Of a DNA stretch of 64,000 nucleotides, positions 28,179 to 36,802 are shown piece by piece. Every line of letters starts with the position of its first letter. The first letter of the stretch is position 1. The notes beneath the pieces were generated by a model. That model was not told the DNA's origin, made no database searches, and was given only the letters and a program-made list of their open reading frames with translations. The stretch comes from Rhizobium sp. Root1334 (GTDB lineage: Bacteria; Pseudomonadota; Alphaproteobacteria; Rhizobiales; Rhizobiaceae), in the NCBI RefSeq assembly GCF_001426665.1, contig NZ_LMEY01000029.1:446654-510653 (forward strand), written 5' to 3'. The translations under genes and the position numbers were made by a program.

Positions 28179-28808
28179 ATGCGCGACAAGAATCCTGAAC
28201 TGCCAGAGGGCTATTCGCCTGTGCCGGCCGGCAAGGTTGCCAATGTGGTGACATTTCTGGAGATGCGTCAGCGTCCGGCGGAAATGGCTGATTTGCCGGA
28301 ACTGCCACTGACGCTGATGCGCCTCGGCCCTGAGAATCTGGATATCTACCGGCGGCTGTTTCGCGAGGTCGGCGAGGATTGGCTATGGGGCTCGATGCTT
28401 GATGTCAGCGATGAGGACGTGCGCGGCATTCTCGCCAATCCGTCAATGGAGACCTATTCGTTACGCGACGGTGGCCGTGATGTCGGCCTGCTCGAACTCG
28501 ATTTCCGCGTGTCCGGCGAATGCGAAGTGGTCTATTTCGGCGTGATCAAAGATGCGATCGGCAAGGGTACGGGACGCCTTCTGATGAACCAGGCGATTAC
28601 CAAGGCCTGGGCGCATCCAATAAATCGGTTCTGGCTGCACACCTGCACGTTCGATCATCCGGCCGCCGTCGGCTTCTATCAGCGCTCCGGCTTCAAGCCT
28701 TACAAGCTGATGGTCGAGGTCCACGATGATCCGCGTCTGACAGGCCTGCTGCCGAAAACCGCCGCACCACACGTTCCATTGCTGGAACCTGCAACCGGCG
28801 CTGAATGA
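28179..28808 (+). CDS. GNAT family N-acetyltransferase
   Basis: 209 residues. The GNAT core lies at about residues 50-190, with an acetyl-CoA loop at VIKDAIGKGTGRLLMNQAI and the C-terminal segment HPAAVGFYQRSGFKPYK. A 40-residue N-terminal extension (PELPEGYSPVPAGKVANVVT) precedes it. The substrate is unknown. It follows folC by 43 bp on the same strand and ends before a strong terminator. Confidence 0.85.
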   Translation: MRDKNPELPEGYSPVPAGKVANVVTFLEMRQRPAEMADLPELPLTLMRLGPENLDIYRRLFREVGEDWLWGSMLDVSDEDVRGILANPSMETYSLRDGGRDVGLLELDFRVSGECEVVYFGVIKDAIGKGTGRLLMNQAITKAWAHPINRFWLHTCTFDHPAAVGFYQRSGFKPYKLMVEVHDDPRLTGLLPKTAAPHVPLLEPATGAE

Positions 28809-28820
28809 TCTGATAAACGA

Positions 28821-28846
28821 AAAAAGCCCGGTTTCCCGGGCTTTTT
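28821..28846. terminator. Bidirectional terminator between GNAT gene and trxA
   Basis: Perfect 11-bp stem AAAAAGCCCGG (28821-28831) with CCGGGCTTTTT (28836-28846) and a 4-nt loop. The A and T runs on the flanks serve both convergent genes. Confidence 0.9.
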
Positions 28847-28866
28847 GATTCCACTTGGAATTTCAC

Positions 28867-29190
28867 TTACGCAGCAGCGTTGGAAATCCACGAGGTCAGG
28901 GCTGTCTTCGGTGCGGCGCCAACCTTGATGTCGGCAACTTCGCCGGCCTTGAACATGGCAAGTGTCGGGATCGAGCGAACGCCATACTGGGCGGCGATTT
29001 CCGGGTTCTCGTCGATGTTGACCTTGGCAACCTTGACCTTACCGGCCAATTCAACAGAAATTTCTTCCAGGCTCGGAGCGATCATCTTGCACGGGCCGCA
29101 CCATTCGGCCCAGAAATCAACGATGACAGGCTCGACGGAGTTCAGGACTTCGTCCTGAAAATTGGAAGTATCGACTTTTACGGTAGCCAT
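28867..29190 (-). CDS. trxA: Thioredoxin
   Basis: 107 residues with the active site [20 protein letters not shown], the cis-Pro region [16 protein letters not shown] and no signal peptide, so it is cytoplasmic. It reduces protein disulfides. The ATG at 29190 ([12 protein letters not shown]) behind AAGGAGCAGCCT is chosen over the upstream ATG at 29241. It lies 90 bp after addA, probably with its own promoter. Confidence 0.96.
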   Translation of the reverse strand: MATVKVDTSNFQDEVLNSVEPVIVDFWAEWCGPCKMIAPSLEEISVELAGKVKVAKVNIDENPEIAAQYGVRSIPTLAMFKAGEVADIKVGAAPKTALTSWISNAAA

Positions 29191-29280
29191 AGGCTGCTCC
29201 TTGGTTTCGAAATCGGCGTTCTTCGAACGGTTACCCATCATGTGATGGTTGAGCGTCAGCTTTTCAATCCCATTCCTATC

Positions 29281-32200
29281 TCACTTTGTCGCGAGGTCCA
29301 CAAGACTCCTGTCCAGCATCGCCTCCGGCAGCGCGAGAACGGTGGGACCTCCGGTATAAATCAGAGCACATTGAATGTTGTGATCAGGATAGAGCGGCTG
29401 CAGCAGCGCGCGATAAATGGCCAGCTGGGCGCGGTAAACGAAAGGGATGGCTTCAGCGGAGGCGGGAATCTCGCGATTGGTCTTGAAATCAGCAATGATG
29501 ATGGTGTTTGCCGATACTGCCAGCCGGTCGATCCGGCCCGACACCGCAAAGTCCCTGGCGCCGAGTTTGAGTGTGCCCATGACAGACACCTCCGCCCGGC
29601 TGCCTTCGGAAAACAGTTCGGCGAGTTCCGGGTGATCGATCACCCTCAACACCGATTCGGTCAATGCTTGCCGTTGCGGGGCGGACCAGCGCGGCACCGA
29701 GCGAAGCAGGTAACGTTCCGCTGCTGCCCGCCGTTCTTCCGGTGCGATCGACGGCAGCACCTGCAGGAACCGGTGCAGGATCGCTCCGCGCAGTAGTGAC
29801 GTATCGGCGCCGGGCTTTTGCGAGAACAGGGCTGAGCCGACGACAGCTCCGCTATCCTCCTCATCGATCACCGCACCTGCGCCGGAAGGACTGAGGGGCC
29901 GGGGCAGATGCTTTTGCGGCGGCAACGGCTGCAACAGCGCCGGCGGCAGGCCGACGCGTTGAACCTCAACGGTTTCCCCGTCCTGTTCCTGCATTTGCAG
30001 GTCCCGGCCGGACGCGGAAACCTGCCAGCGATAACCGGTCCACTCCTGATCGCTGGCGGCAAATGTCATTGGTGCACTGCGGCCGCGCTCATCGGCGGAA
30101 AGGCTGGCGGTAACCATGGCATGCCAGCTTTCGGGATTGGCGCGTTTGCCCTGATAGCCACAGACGATCAGCCGGTCGGCGGCGCGCGTCATGCCGACAT
30201 AGAGCAGCCGGCGGTATTCTTCCTCGGCCGCTGTTTTCAGCCGGTCGGTGTCCGCATCCACCAGCGCATTCGATGTGGCGCCCGGCGGGCGCCAGACCGG
30301 CAGCGGCATGGCGTGATCGCCCTGCTTGATCATCCTGAGGCCAGAGACATGCTGTGAATTAAAGGCCTTGCCGCCGCCATCGACCAGAAAGACGACCGGC
30401 GCTTCCAGGCCTTTGGCGGCGTGGACCGTCATGATGCGGACTTCGTTGCGCTCCTTGTCCTGCTCGCGCTTGACCGTCGGCGCTTCCATTTCCAGGCCGG
30501 AAATGAACGCCTGCAGGCCGGGAAGGCCGTTCTTTTCGTGGTCGAGGGCAAAGGTCAGGAACTCGTCGAGGATATCGCTGACCTCACTGCCCAGCCGTCC
30601 AAGGTAGGCGGCGCGTCCACCGTCCTGACCCAGAATCTGGGCGTAAAAATCATGAACGGGCAGGGTGCGCGATAGAGCCCTGTAGCGCTGCAGCTTCTGC
30701 AGGGCGGGATGATAACCGCTCGCCTCGTCGGCGCCGGAATCCAGAAGGCTTTTCCAGACACTGACGGATGGCAACCTTCCCACGGCCAACGCGGCGATAT
30801 CGTCTTCGCCAAGGTTGAACAGCGGGCTTTTCAACAGGGCAGCCAGCGACAGGTCATCCTGTGGCAGAAGAACGAAACGGCCGAGCGCCATCAGGTCCTG
30901 CACCGCGATGTGGTTGGTCAGCACCAACCGGTCGGCACCGGCAACGGGAATGTTCTGCCGGGTCTTCAGAGCACGGGTCAGCGCATTGACGAACGCGTCG
31001 CGCTTGCGCACGAGAACGATGACATCGCCCGGTTGCATCGGCCGTTTGACGCCTTTCTCGATCACCGTTTCCCGGCCGATCCAGTCGGCAAGCACAGCGG
31101 CAATGCGCTGCGCCAGAATATTGGCCGGTGCATCTTCGGGCGTTGCGTCGAAGGCTGCTGTCCAGTCGTCTTCCTGAATGCTGTCGGCCGGCGCGATTGC
31201 TTCCCAGACCTCAACGAGACCGGGATGGCCGATGCGGTTGGACGCGTGCACCACGGCATCATTGCGGGCGCTGAGGCCACGGGCATGGACCGGATTTTCA
31301 AACACGGTATCGACGGCTGAGAGCACATCTTCGGTCGAGCGGAAGGAGAGCTGCAGCCGGATCGGGCTGAAGATCTTGCCGCCATCGCGAACCCGCCGCT
31401 CGGTCTCGATGCTCTCATTGGAAAACCGTTCGGGCCGGGCGCCCTGGAACGAGTAGATCGACTGCTTCTCGTCGCCGACGGCAAACATCGTCCGGTTGCC
31501 GCCGCGCGCCGTTTCGCCGGAGAAGAAGTCCTCGGCGAGCGACTGGATGATCGTCCATTGTACAGGGCTGGTATCCTGCGCCTCATCGACGAGGATATGA
31601 TCGATGCCTTGGTCGAGCTTGTAGTGGATCCAGCGGCTGACATCACCGCGTGACAGAAGCGTCGCCGTGCGGTTGATCAGGTCATCGAAATCCAGCTGGC
31701 TGCGGCTTTTCTTGATGTCCTCATAGTCGTTGTTCAGCCGGTCGGCGAGCACCAGCGCGGCCTTGGTTGCGTCGAACATCGCAATCAGGTTGAGCCTGTC
31801 TATGGCAGCGATGACATGATCGCGGGCAGCATTGACAATGCCCTCCAGATCCGGCGCCTTGTCGCGTATTCCCTTGGACAGGAACGTCGAATCGGCCCTC
31901 GGTTTTCCGGACTTGGTGAAGAACAGGTCCTTCAGCGCGTTATAGCGTTGCAGCGGCTCGACGAGCTTGGCGGCTGCGCGCAGGCCATCGGCAAAATCCG
32001 TAACCTTGGTGCCACCGCTTGAGAGTGCAATGCCGATGTAACGCTCTAGCGCCGCGCCGTTCAGTCCCTTCAACGGCCAGAAGCCGGCTATTGCTGTTTG
32101 CGTTGTTTCATCGGGTTCGAGCCCCAGAGCCAGGCGAAGCGCCGGATCGATGCCGCCCTTGCTGGCGGCATCATCGAGAAACAGTTGGATCGGCGTGCGT

Positions 32201-32850
32201 TGCGCAACGATCGCCGACAGCAGTTTTTCCAGCCCGGTGTCATCGGCAAGATCGAGCACCGTGGCAAAGGCCTCGGTCAACTCGTGGTCGTCCTCGCTTG
32301 CGGTAGCCGTCAGCAGCGCCCGCCGTGCATCGGCCAACAATGTCGCAGAAGCGCGGTCGTCCAGAACGGAAAAATGACCGGCGACATTCGCTTCCAGCGG
32401 AAATTGATGCAGCAGGGCTTCGCAGAAAGCGTGGATCGTCTGGATTTTCAGGCCGCCGGGTGTTTCGAGCGCCCGCGCAAACAGGCGGCGGGCTTCCTGG
32501 CGTTTCAGAAGATCGGGCCGCTCGCCCTCGATCGCTGCGATCCTGTCGTCCAGGGCGTCATCATCCAGTGTCACCCATTCGGCCAGCCGTTCGAATACCC
32601 GGTTCGACATTTCCGACGCCGCCGCCTTGGTATAGGTCAGGCAGAGGATCGCCGAAGGCCGGCAGCCGGAGAGCAGAAGCCGGATAACCCGCTGCGTCAG
32701 CACATGCGTCTTGCCCGAGCCGGCATTGGCCGACACCCAGGCGGAGCGGGCGGGGTCGGAAGCGAGCGCCTGTTTGGCTGAGGTCCAGTCGAGCCAGGCC
32801 TGCGGCGTCGGCTCGAGCGGGCCGAAATCGTCATCCGTCATTGCTGTCAT
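29281..32850 (-). CDS. addA: AddA helicase-nuclease subunit
   Basis: 1189 residues. UvrD-like helicase of the AddAB (RecBCD-equivalent) recombination complex. Walker A is SANAGSGKTHVLTQRVIRLL; motif II is ILVDEAQDTSPVQW; motif VI region is YRRLLYVGMTRAADRLIVCG. The C-terminal PD-(D/E)XK nuclease has IADFKTNREIP. The start is ambiguous: ATG at 32850 (MTAMTDDDFG) or 32841, each with a usable purine-rich site. Either overlaps the end of addB, so translation is coupled. Confidence 0.95.
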   Translation of the reverse strand: MTAMTDDDFGPLEPTPQAWLDWTSAKQALASDPARSAWVSANAGSGKTHVLTQRVIRLLLSGCRPSAILCLTYTKAAASEMSNRVFERLAEWVTLDDDALDDRIAAIEGERPDLLKRQEARRLFARALETPGGLKIQTIHAFCEALLHQFPLEANVAGHFSVLDDRASATLLADARRALLTATASEDDHELTEAFATVLDLADDTGLEKLLSAIVAQRTPIQLFLDDAASKGGIDPALRLALGLEPDETTQTAIAGFWPLKGLNGAALERYIGIALSSGGTKVTDFADGLRAAAKLVEPLQRYNALKDLFFTKSGKPRADSTFLSKGIRDKAPDLEGIVNAARDHVIAAIDRLNLIAMFDATKAALVLADRLNNDYEDIKKSRSQLDFDDLINRTATLLSRGDVSRWIHYKLDQGIDHILVDEAQDTSPVQWTIIQSLAEDFFSGETARGGNRTMFAVGDEKQSIYSFQGARPERFSNESIETERRVRDGGKIFSPIRLQLSFRSTEDVLSAVDTVFENPVHARGLSARNDAVVHASNRIGHPGLVEVWEAIAPADSIQEDDWTAAFDATPEDAPANILAQRIAAVLADWIGRETVIEKGVKRPMQPGDVIVLVRKRDAFVNALTRALKTRQNIPVAGADRLVLTNHIAVQDLMALGRFVLLPQDDLSLAALLKSPLFNLGEDDIAALAVGRLPSVSVWKSLLDSGADEASGYHPALQKLQRYRALSRTLPVHDFYAQILGQDGGRAAYLGRLGSEVSDILDEFLTFALDHEKNGLPGLQAFISGLEMEAPTVKREQDKERNEVRIMTVHAAKGLEAPVVFLVDGGGKAFNSQHVSGLRMIKQGDHAMPLPVWRPPGATSNALVDADTDRLKTAAEEEYRRLLYVGMTRAADRLIVCGYQGKRANPESWHAMVTASLSADERGRSAPMTFAASDQEWTGYRWQVSASGRDLQMQEQDGETVEVQRVGLPPALLQPLPPQKHLPRPLSPSGAGAVIDEEDSGAVVGSALFSQKPGADTSLLRGAILHRFLQVLPSIAPEERRAAAERYLLRSVPRWSAPQRQALTESVLRVIDHPELAELFSEGSRAEVSVMGTLKLGARDFAVSGRIDRLAVSANTIIIADFKTNREIPASAEAIPFVYRAQLAIYRALLQPLYPDHNIQCALIYTGGPTVLALPEAMLDRSLVDLATK

Positions 32851-35800
32851 CCTCGCCTTCCGCCGTTGCCCATTCGGCAACGCGGGCCAGATGGTCGTAT
32901 TCGCCGCCGTAATCGCGCTCCTTCTGGACGATCAGGCGGGAGGCGAAGCCATATTTGCCGCTCATCAGGGCAGCCAGAAGCCCGGTCAGCTCCTTCAGCG
33001 AATCCTCGGCCAATTGCTCGGCCGACTTGTTCTCGACATTGGCGCGCTCCTTGGCATGCTCGTTGTTGACCTCCTGAACGGCAAATCGTTCGCCGGGTTT
33101 CAGGCGGACGTAAAGCAGTGATTGCGGATGCTTTGCCCCGGTCTTCTGGAAGGCACCGGCCTTGAGCGCTGCGGCTTCCAGCGCCAGCTGTGGATCCAGC
33201 AAGGCGCGAGCCTCGTTGGTCGAGGGATTTGATCCAGTCTTGTAATCGATGATGACAGCGCTGCCATCGCCGAGAATATCGATGCGGTCAGCAATGCCGG
33301 TCAGCTTGATGCCGGACACGCCAAGCTCCATCGATGCGTAGAGTTCGGTAAAACTGTTCCGGATATCGGCCTGGCGGCTGATTTCCCAGTCGATAAAGGC
33401 CTTGCCGACGGCGGCAAAGCGCGGCCGCCAGACGATGTCGATATGAGCGGGCAGGGCCTGCTCGTTAAAAGCCGCGTCAAGAATCCGGCTCATTTCCTCT
33501 TGCGCTTGTGGCGATGCGGCATCCAGCTTCGCACGCACGAACCGCTCGACGATCTTGTGATACAGCGTGCCGCGTTCGGCGGCACCCGGATCGCGGTTGA
33601 ATGGATCAATCGGCTGCAGGTGCAGGATGCGCCGCGCATAGACGGCATAGGGGTCGCGCCGTAGCCGGCTCACTTCGCTGAAGGAATAGCTGCGCGGCTG
33701 GTGCTCTGGCGATGGTTTCGGTTCCGGCCGTTTGGCCAGCGGCTGGGTCACACCCTGATCGAGCATTCCGGCCCATTGCTGATAATCCCGCCCGTTGTCC
33801 CGAAGCGTTGCCGCAAACGGCTTGCCGCCGACCGCCAGAAGCCGCTGCAGCCAGCGGGAGGCGACGGTCGGGGTGGCACCCTTGCGCATGGCGCGGGTCA
33901 GAATGAGCTTGCGCGTGCCGCAAGCCATCTGGAAATCGTGGGCCAGCTGGCCAATCCGCCGTTCCGGCGGTTCAAGCCCCATTGATGTTTTCATGGTGCG
34001 TGACAGGAAGGGATCGTTTGCCGTCTGGCCGGGCCAGGTGCCTTCGTTCATGCCGCCGAGAACGACCAGATCGACGCTTTGAAGGCGGGATTCGAGTGCG
34101 CCGAAAATGAACACACGCGGATGACGCATCGAGCGCGGCTTGATCGATTCGCTTGCCGACAAGGCCTCGACAATATCGCCCCATTGCGGCCCGTCTGCCA
34201 TCAGCTGGCCTTCTGTCTCGATGACGGAGCGCAACTGTGTTGCCAGTGCTTCGCCGGCTTCACCTGACCACAGCCCGGCGAGACTGCCCTGTTCATCGAC
34301 GGCAACGGCTTCGAGAGCAACCCCGGTTTTTTCGGCCCATTGCGACAGCGGCAAGGCTGCCGTCAGCCCCCTGCCGCTTCTGTGATGGCGCACTAGGGTC
34401 CCCGCCAACGGCTCGGCTGCCGCGGCAATGCGCCGGGCAAGATCGCGGGCCTGTTCGATGGCCGCGTCATCGATCTGGCCGCGCCATTCCGGCAGGTGTT
34501 TCTTGCCGATTTCGTGCTGCAGCGTCTGATCGAGAAGGGTTTCCAGCTCCGAAATATCGGCGCTGCCAGTGCCGCCGCGCAGCGCCATCAGCTCCAGCGT
34601 CGTGGCGGCAGCGTTCATCGCCTCGGCCGAGAGGCCGAAACGGGCGAGCGGATGTTTGAGGAGTGCCACAATCGATACCGGGTCGCCCGGCCGCAACGCT
34701 GCTTCAAGCAGCAGACGGGTCAGGCTGCCTGGTCCGGTGGACGAGAGCGGCGTGCCGGCGGAATCGTCGGCCTCGATCCCGAAGCGCATCAGCTCAGTGG
34801 CCACGCGACGGGCCAGATCGCGGTCTGGCGTGATCAGCGCCGCCTGGCTGTCATCGTTGCCATGCAGCGCAAGCCGCAAGGCTATTGCGATAGCCGTTGC
34901 CTCCTCACGCTCATTGGTCGTTTCGATCAGCGCCGCATCGGAGAACGCAGCGGTTAGCTGAATGGGATCGATATCACCGCGTAGAGCCGTCCAGCCGCTG
35001 GTCGCCTGCACCGGCAAAAGGGCATGGGAGATCAGCTCAGCCCGGTAATCGAGATCAGGCTCCGAGTTGCCAAGAACCGAAACGTCCTGACGCGAAACCT
35101 CCATGAGCTTCAGCAGGCGGAAGAATCCGTATTGCGGATGGCTGCGGCTGGCCGAATCCGGCCTGCCGGTCAGCGTCCCGGTTTCTGGCGCGATCATCAT
35201 CCACTCGGCGTCGCTCATCGTCTGGTCGAGGCCGGGAAGGACGATGGTGCCATTGGGAAGTTTCTGGACCGCCGCGATCAGCTTGGCGGTTGCCGGGATC
35301 GAGCCGGTGGAGCCGGCAATAATAATCGGACCGGTGACCTTGCCGTTCGCGATCCGCAAGGCTTCGGCCTCAAGGATGGCGTTGCGGTGGCGGGCGGGAG
35401 AGGACTGTTTCAGTTCCTCCAGCCGTGCTGGCCAATAGGTGCTGGCAATTTTCAGGAATGCCAGCGTCAGCTGCCACCAGAGTGCATGGTCAGCGTCATC
35501 GAGCTTGTCGAGCGCGTTCCAATCCAGCTCTTCCGTCTCCATCGCGTCGATGATTTCGGAGAGATTGCGGGCCAGCCAGATGGCATCGGCAGGGCTTGCC
35601 GGAGCGATCAGCGGACTTTCCGCGTGCACGTCGAGCACGGCCTTCGGCAGCTGGTTTCGCCAGGCAAGAATGAGACAGCCGAGCTCGATAAGCCGCGCAA
35701 TGTTGGGCAAGGGTGGTGCGAGATCGAGGATCGCCGGGATTTCGGCATCGAAGAAGCCACTGTCATCATCGGTTTCGCCGAGCGCCCGGATCATTGGCAG

Positions 35801-36022
35801 GATCGCCGAGCGCCCACCAAGGCAATCCACCAGTTCAGAGCGCAGCACGCGGGCCGAGCGCCGGGTCGGCACGAAAATGGTGACGCCAGCAAGCGACAGC
35901 GGGTCGGCCGTGTCGTAGCGGAAACCCGGAACCAGTTCGCCGGAACACAGCTTCTCGACAACGGTCTTCAGGAAGGGAAGGCCGGGCGGAATGGTGAAGA
36001 CGTTGGAGACCGCGTCCGTCAC
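32831..36022 (-). CDS. addB: AddB nuclease-scaffold subunit, alphaproteobacterial type
   Basis: 1063 residues, partner of AddA in double-strand break repair. The C-terminal nuclease has VIIDYKTGSNPSTNEA and the RGTLYHKIVERFV segment. Two differences from Bacillus AddB are visible. The N-terminus lacks a Walker A (IPPGLPFLKTVVEKLCSG has no GKT/S). The C-terminal cysteines that hold a 4Fe-4S cluster are absent (GFASRLIVQKERDYGGEYDH, no Cys). It is transcribed with murU and tsaE-amgK upstream and addA downstream. Confidence 0.93.
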   Translation of the reverse strand: MTDAVSNVFTIPPGLPFLKTVVEKLCSGELVPGFRYDTADPLSLAGVTIFVPTRRSARVLRSELVDCLGGRSAILPMIRALGETDDDSGFFDAEIPAILDLAPPLPNIARLIELGCLILAWRNQLPKAVLDVHAESPLIAPASPADAIWLARNLSEIIDAMETEELDWNALDKLDDADHALWWQLTLAFLKIASTYWPARLEELKQSSPARHRNAILEAEALRIANGKVTGPIIIAGSTGSIPATAKLIAAVQKLPNGTIVLPGLDQTMSDAEWMMIAPETGTLTGRPDSASRSHPQYGFFRLLKLMEVSRQDVSVLGNSEPDLDYRAELISHALLPVQATSGWTALRGDIDPIQLTAAFSDAALIETTNEREEATAIAIALRLALHGNDDSQAALITPDRDLARRVATELMRFGIEADDSAGTPLSSTGPGSLTRLLLEAALRPGDPVSIVALLKHPLARFGLSAEAMNAAATTLELMALRGGTGSADISELETLLDQTLQHEIGKKHLPEWRGQIDDAAIEQARDLARRIAAAAEPLAGTLVRHHRSGRGLTAALPLSQWAEKTGVALEAVAVDEQGSLAGLWSGEAGEALATQLRSVIETEGQLMADGPQWGDIVEALSASESIKPRSMRHPRVFIFGALESRLQSVDLVVLGGMNEGTWPGQTANDPFLSRTMKTSMGLEPPERRIGQLAHDFQMACGTRKLILTRAMRKGATPTVASRWLQRLLAVGGKPFAATLRDNGRDYQQWAGMLDQGVTQPLAKRPEPKPSPEHQPRSYSFSEVSRLRRDPYAVYARRILHLQPIDPFNRDPGAAERGTLYHKIVERFVRAKLDAASPQAQEEMSRILDAAFNEQALPAHIDIVWRPRFAAVGKAFIDWEISRQADIRNSFTELYASMELGVSGIKLTGIADRIDILGDGSAVIIDYKTGSNPSTNEARALLDPQLALEAAALKAGAFQKTGAKHPQSLLYVRLKPGERFAVQEVNNEHAKERANVENKSAEQLAEDSLKELTGLLAALMSGKYGFASRLIVQKERDYGGEYDHLARVAEWATAEGEDDSNDG

Positions 36023-36026
36023 GTCA

Positions 36027-36761
36027 TCAGGCTCCTGTTACAAGCTGGCGGATCGCATCTTCGGCCTGGCCGATCGCCTCGGGCGTGCCGACGGTTAGCC
36101 AGTGACCATCGAGAACGATGCCGGAAAGCCGGTTCCGGGCGATTGCCCGGTCGAAATAGATATTGAGGTTGAAGGCGTCATCCGGAGCGTCAGCGAAAAG
36201 GCCACTGTGCAGCGCGATGGCGCCGGCATAGACGACGGGATTGTCCATACCGTCTTTGTAACGCGACAGTCGCCCTTCTTGATCGAGCGAGAAATCCAGC
36301 TTGCCATTGTGTCCGGTCGTATCTTCGTTGCGCACGCAAAGCAGCGCCATGTCCATCGTTTCGGGATCGAAGAAGGATGCGAGCCGTTCGAGATTGGAGG
36401 GCGCATCCGACTTTTCTCCGACCCAGAACAGGTCGGCATTCATCACCAGAACCGGCCCCTCCGGCAGAAGCTTCAATCCCTTGGCCAACCCACCACCGGA
36501 GTTCATCAGCGCCGCCCGCTCGTCGGAAATCACGATGTTTGGCCGGCTTCGCTCAGCCAGATGCGCTTCCATCCGGTCGGCAAAATGATGGACGTTGACC
36601 GCCGCCGTCGTCACGCCTGCAGCCTCCAGAAGATCGAGCACATAGTCGATCATCGGCATGCCTGCGATCGGAACCAACGGTTTCGGCATGGTGTCGGTAA
36701 TGGGGCGCAGACGGGTTCCAAGCCCCGCGGCAAGCACCATGGCGTTTTCGATGATGGACAT
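36027..36761 (-). CDS. murU: MurU-type N-acetylmuramate 1-phosphate uridylyltransferase
   Basis: 244 residues, nucleotidyltransferase fold. The nucleotide loop is MVLAAGLGTRLRPITDTMPK with PLVPIAG; the metal Asp is in VLVMNADLFWVGE; the C-terminal GHWLTVGTPEAIGQAE is typical. MurU makes UDP-MurNAc from MurNAc-1-phosphate in the fosfomycin-bypassing recycling route. The assignment as MurU rather than a hexose-1-phosphate transferase rests on the upstream AmgK-like domain. ATG at 36761 (MSIIENAMV) or at 36773; the addB start lies 5 bp downstream. Confidence 0.85.
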   Translation of the reverse strand: MSIIENAMVLAAGLGTRLRPITDTMPKPLVPIAGMPMIDYVLDLLEAAGVTTAAVNVHHFADRMEAHLAERSRPNIVISDERAALMNSGGGLAKGLKLLPEGPVLVMNADLFWVGEKSDAPSNLERLASFFDPETMDMALLCVRNEDTTGHNGKLDFSLDQEGRLSRYKDGMDNPVVYAGAIALHSGLFADAPDDAFNLNIYFDRAIARNRLSGIVLDGHWLTVGTPEAIGQAEDAIRQLVTGA

Positions 36762-36776
36762 GGGCACACGCATTCC

Positions 36777-36790
36777 GCTGAAGCTTCAGC
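36777..36790. repeat. 14-bp perfect palindrome before murU
   Basis: GCTGAAGCTTCAGC between the tsaE-amgK stop and the murU start, a self-complementary 14-mer without loop. No known function; it could be chance. Confidence 0.3.
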
Positions 36791-36802
36791 CGTTGATTCG
36801 GC

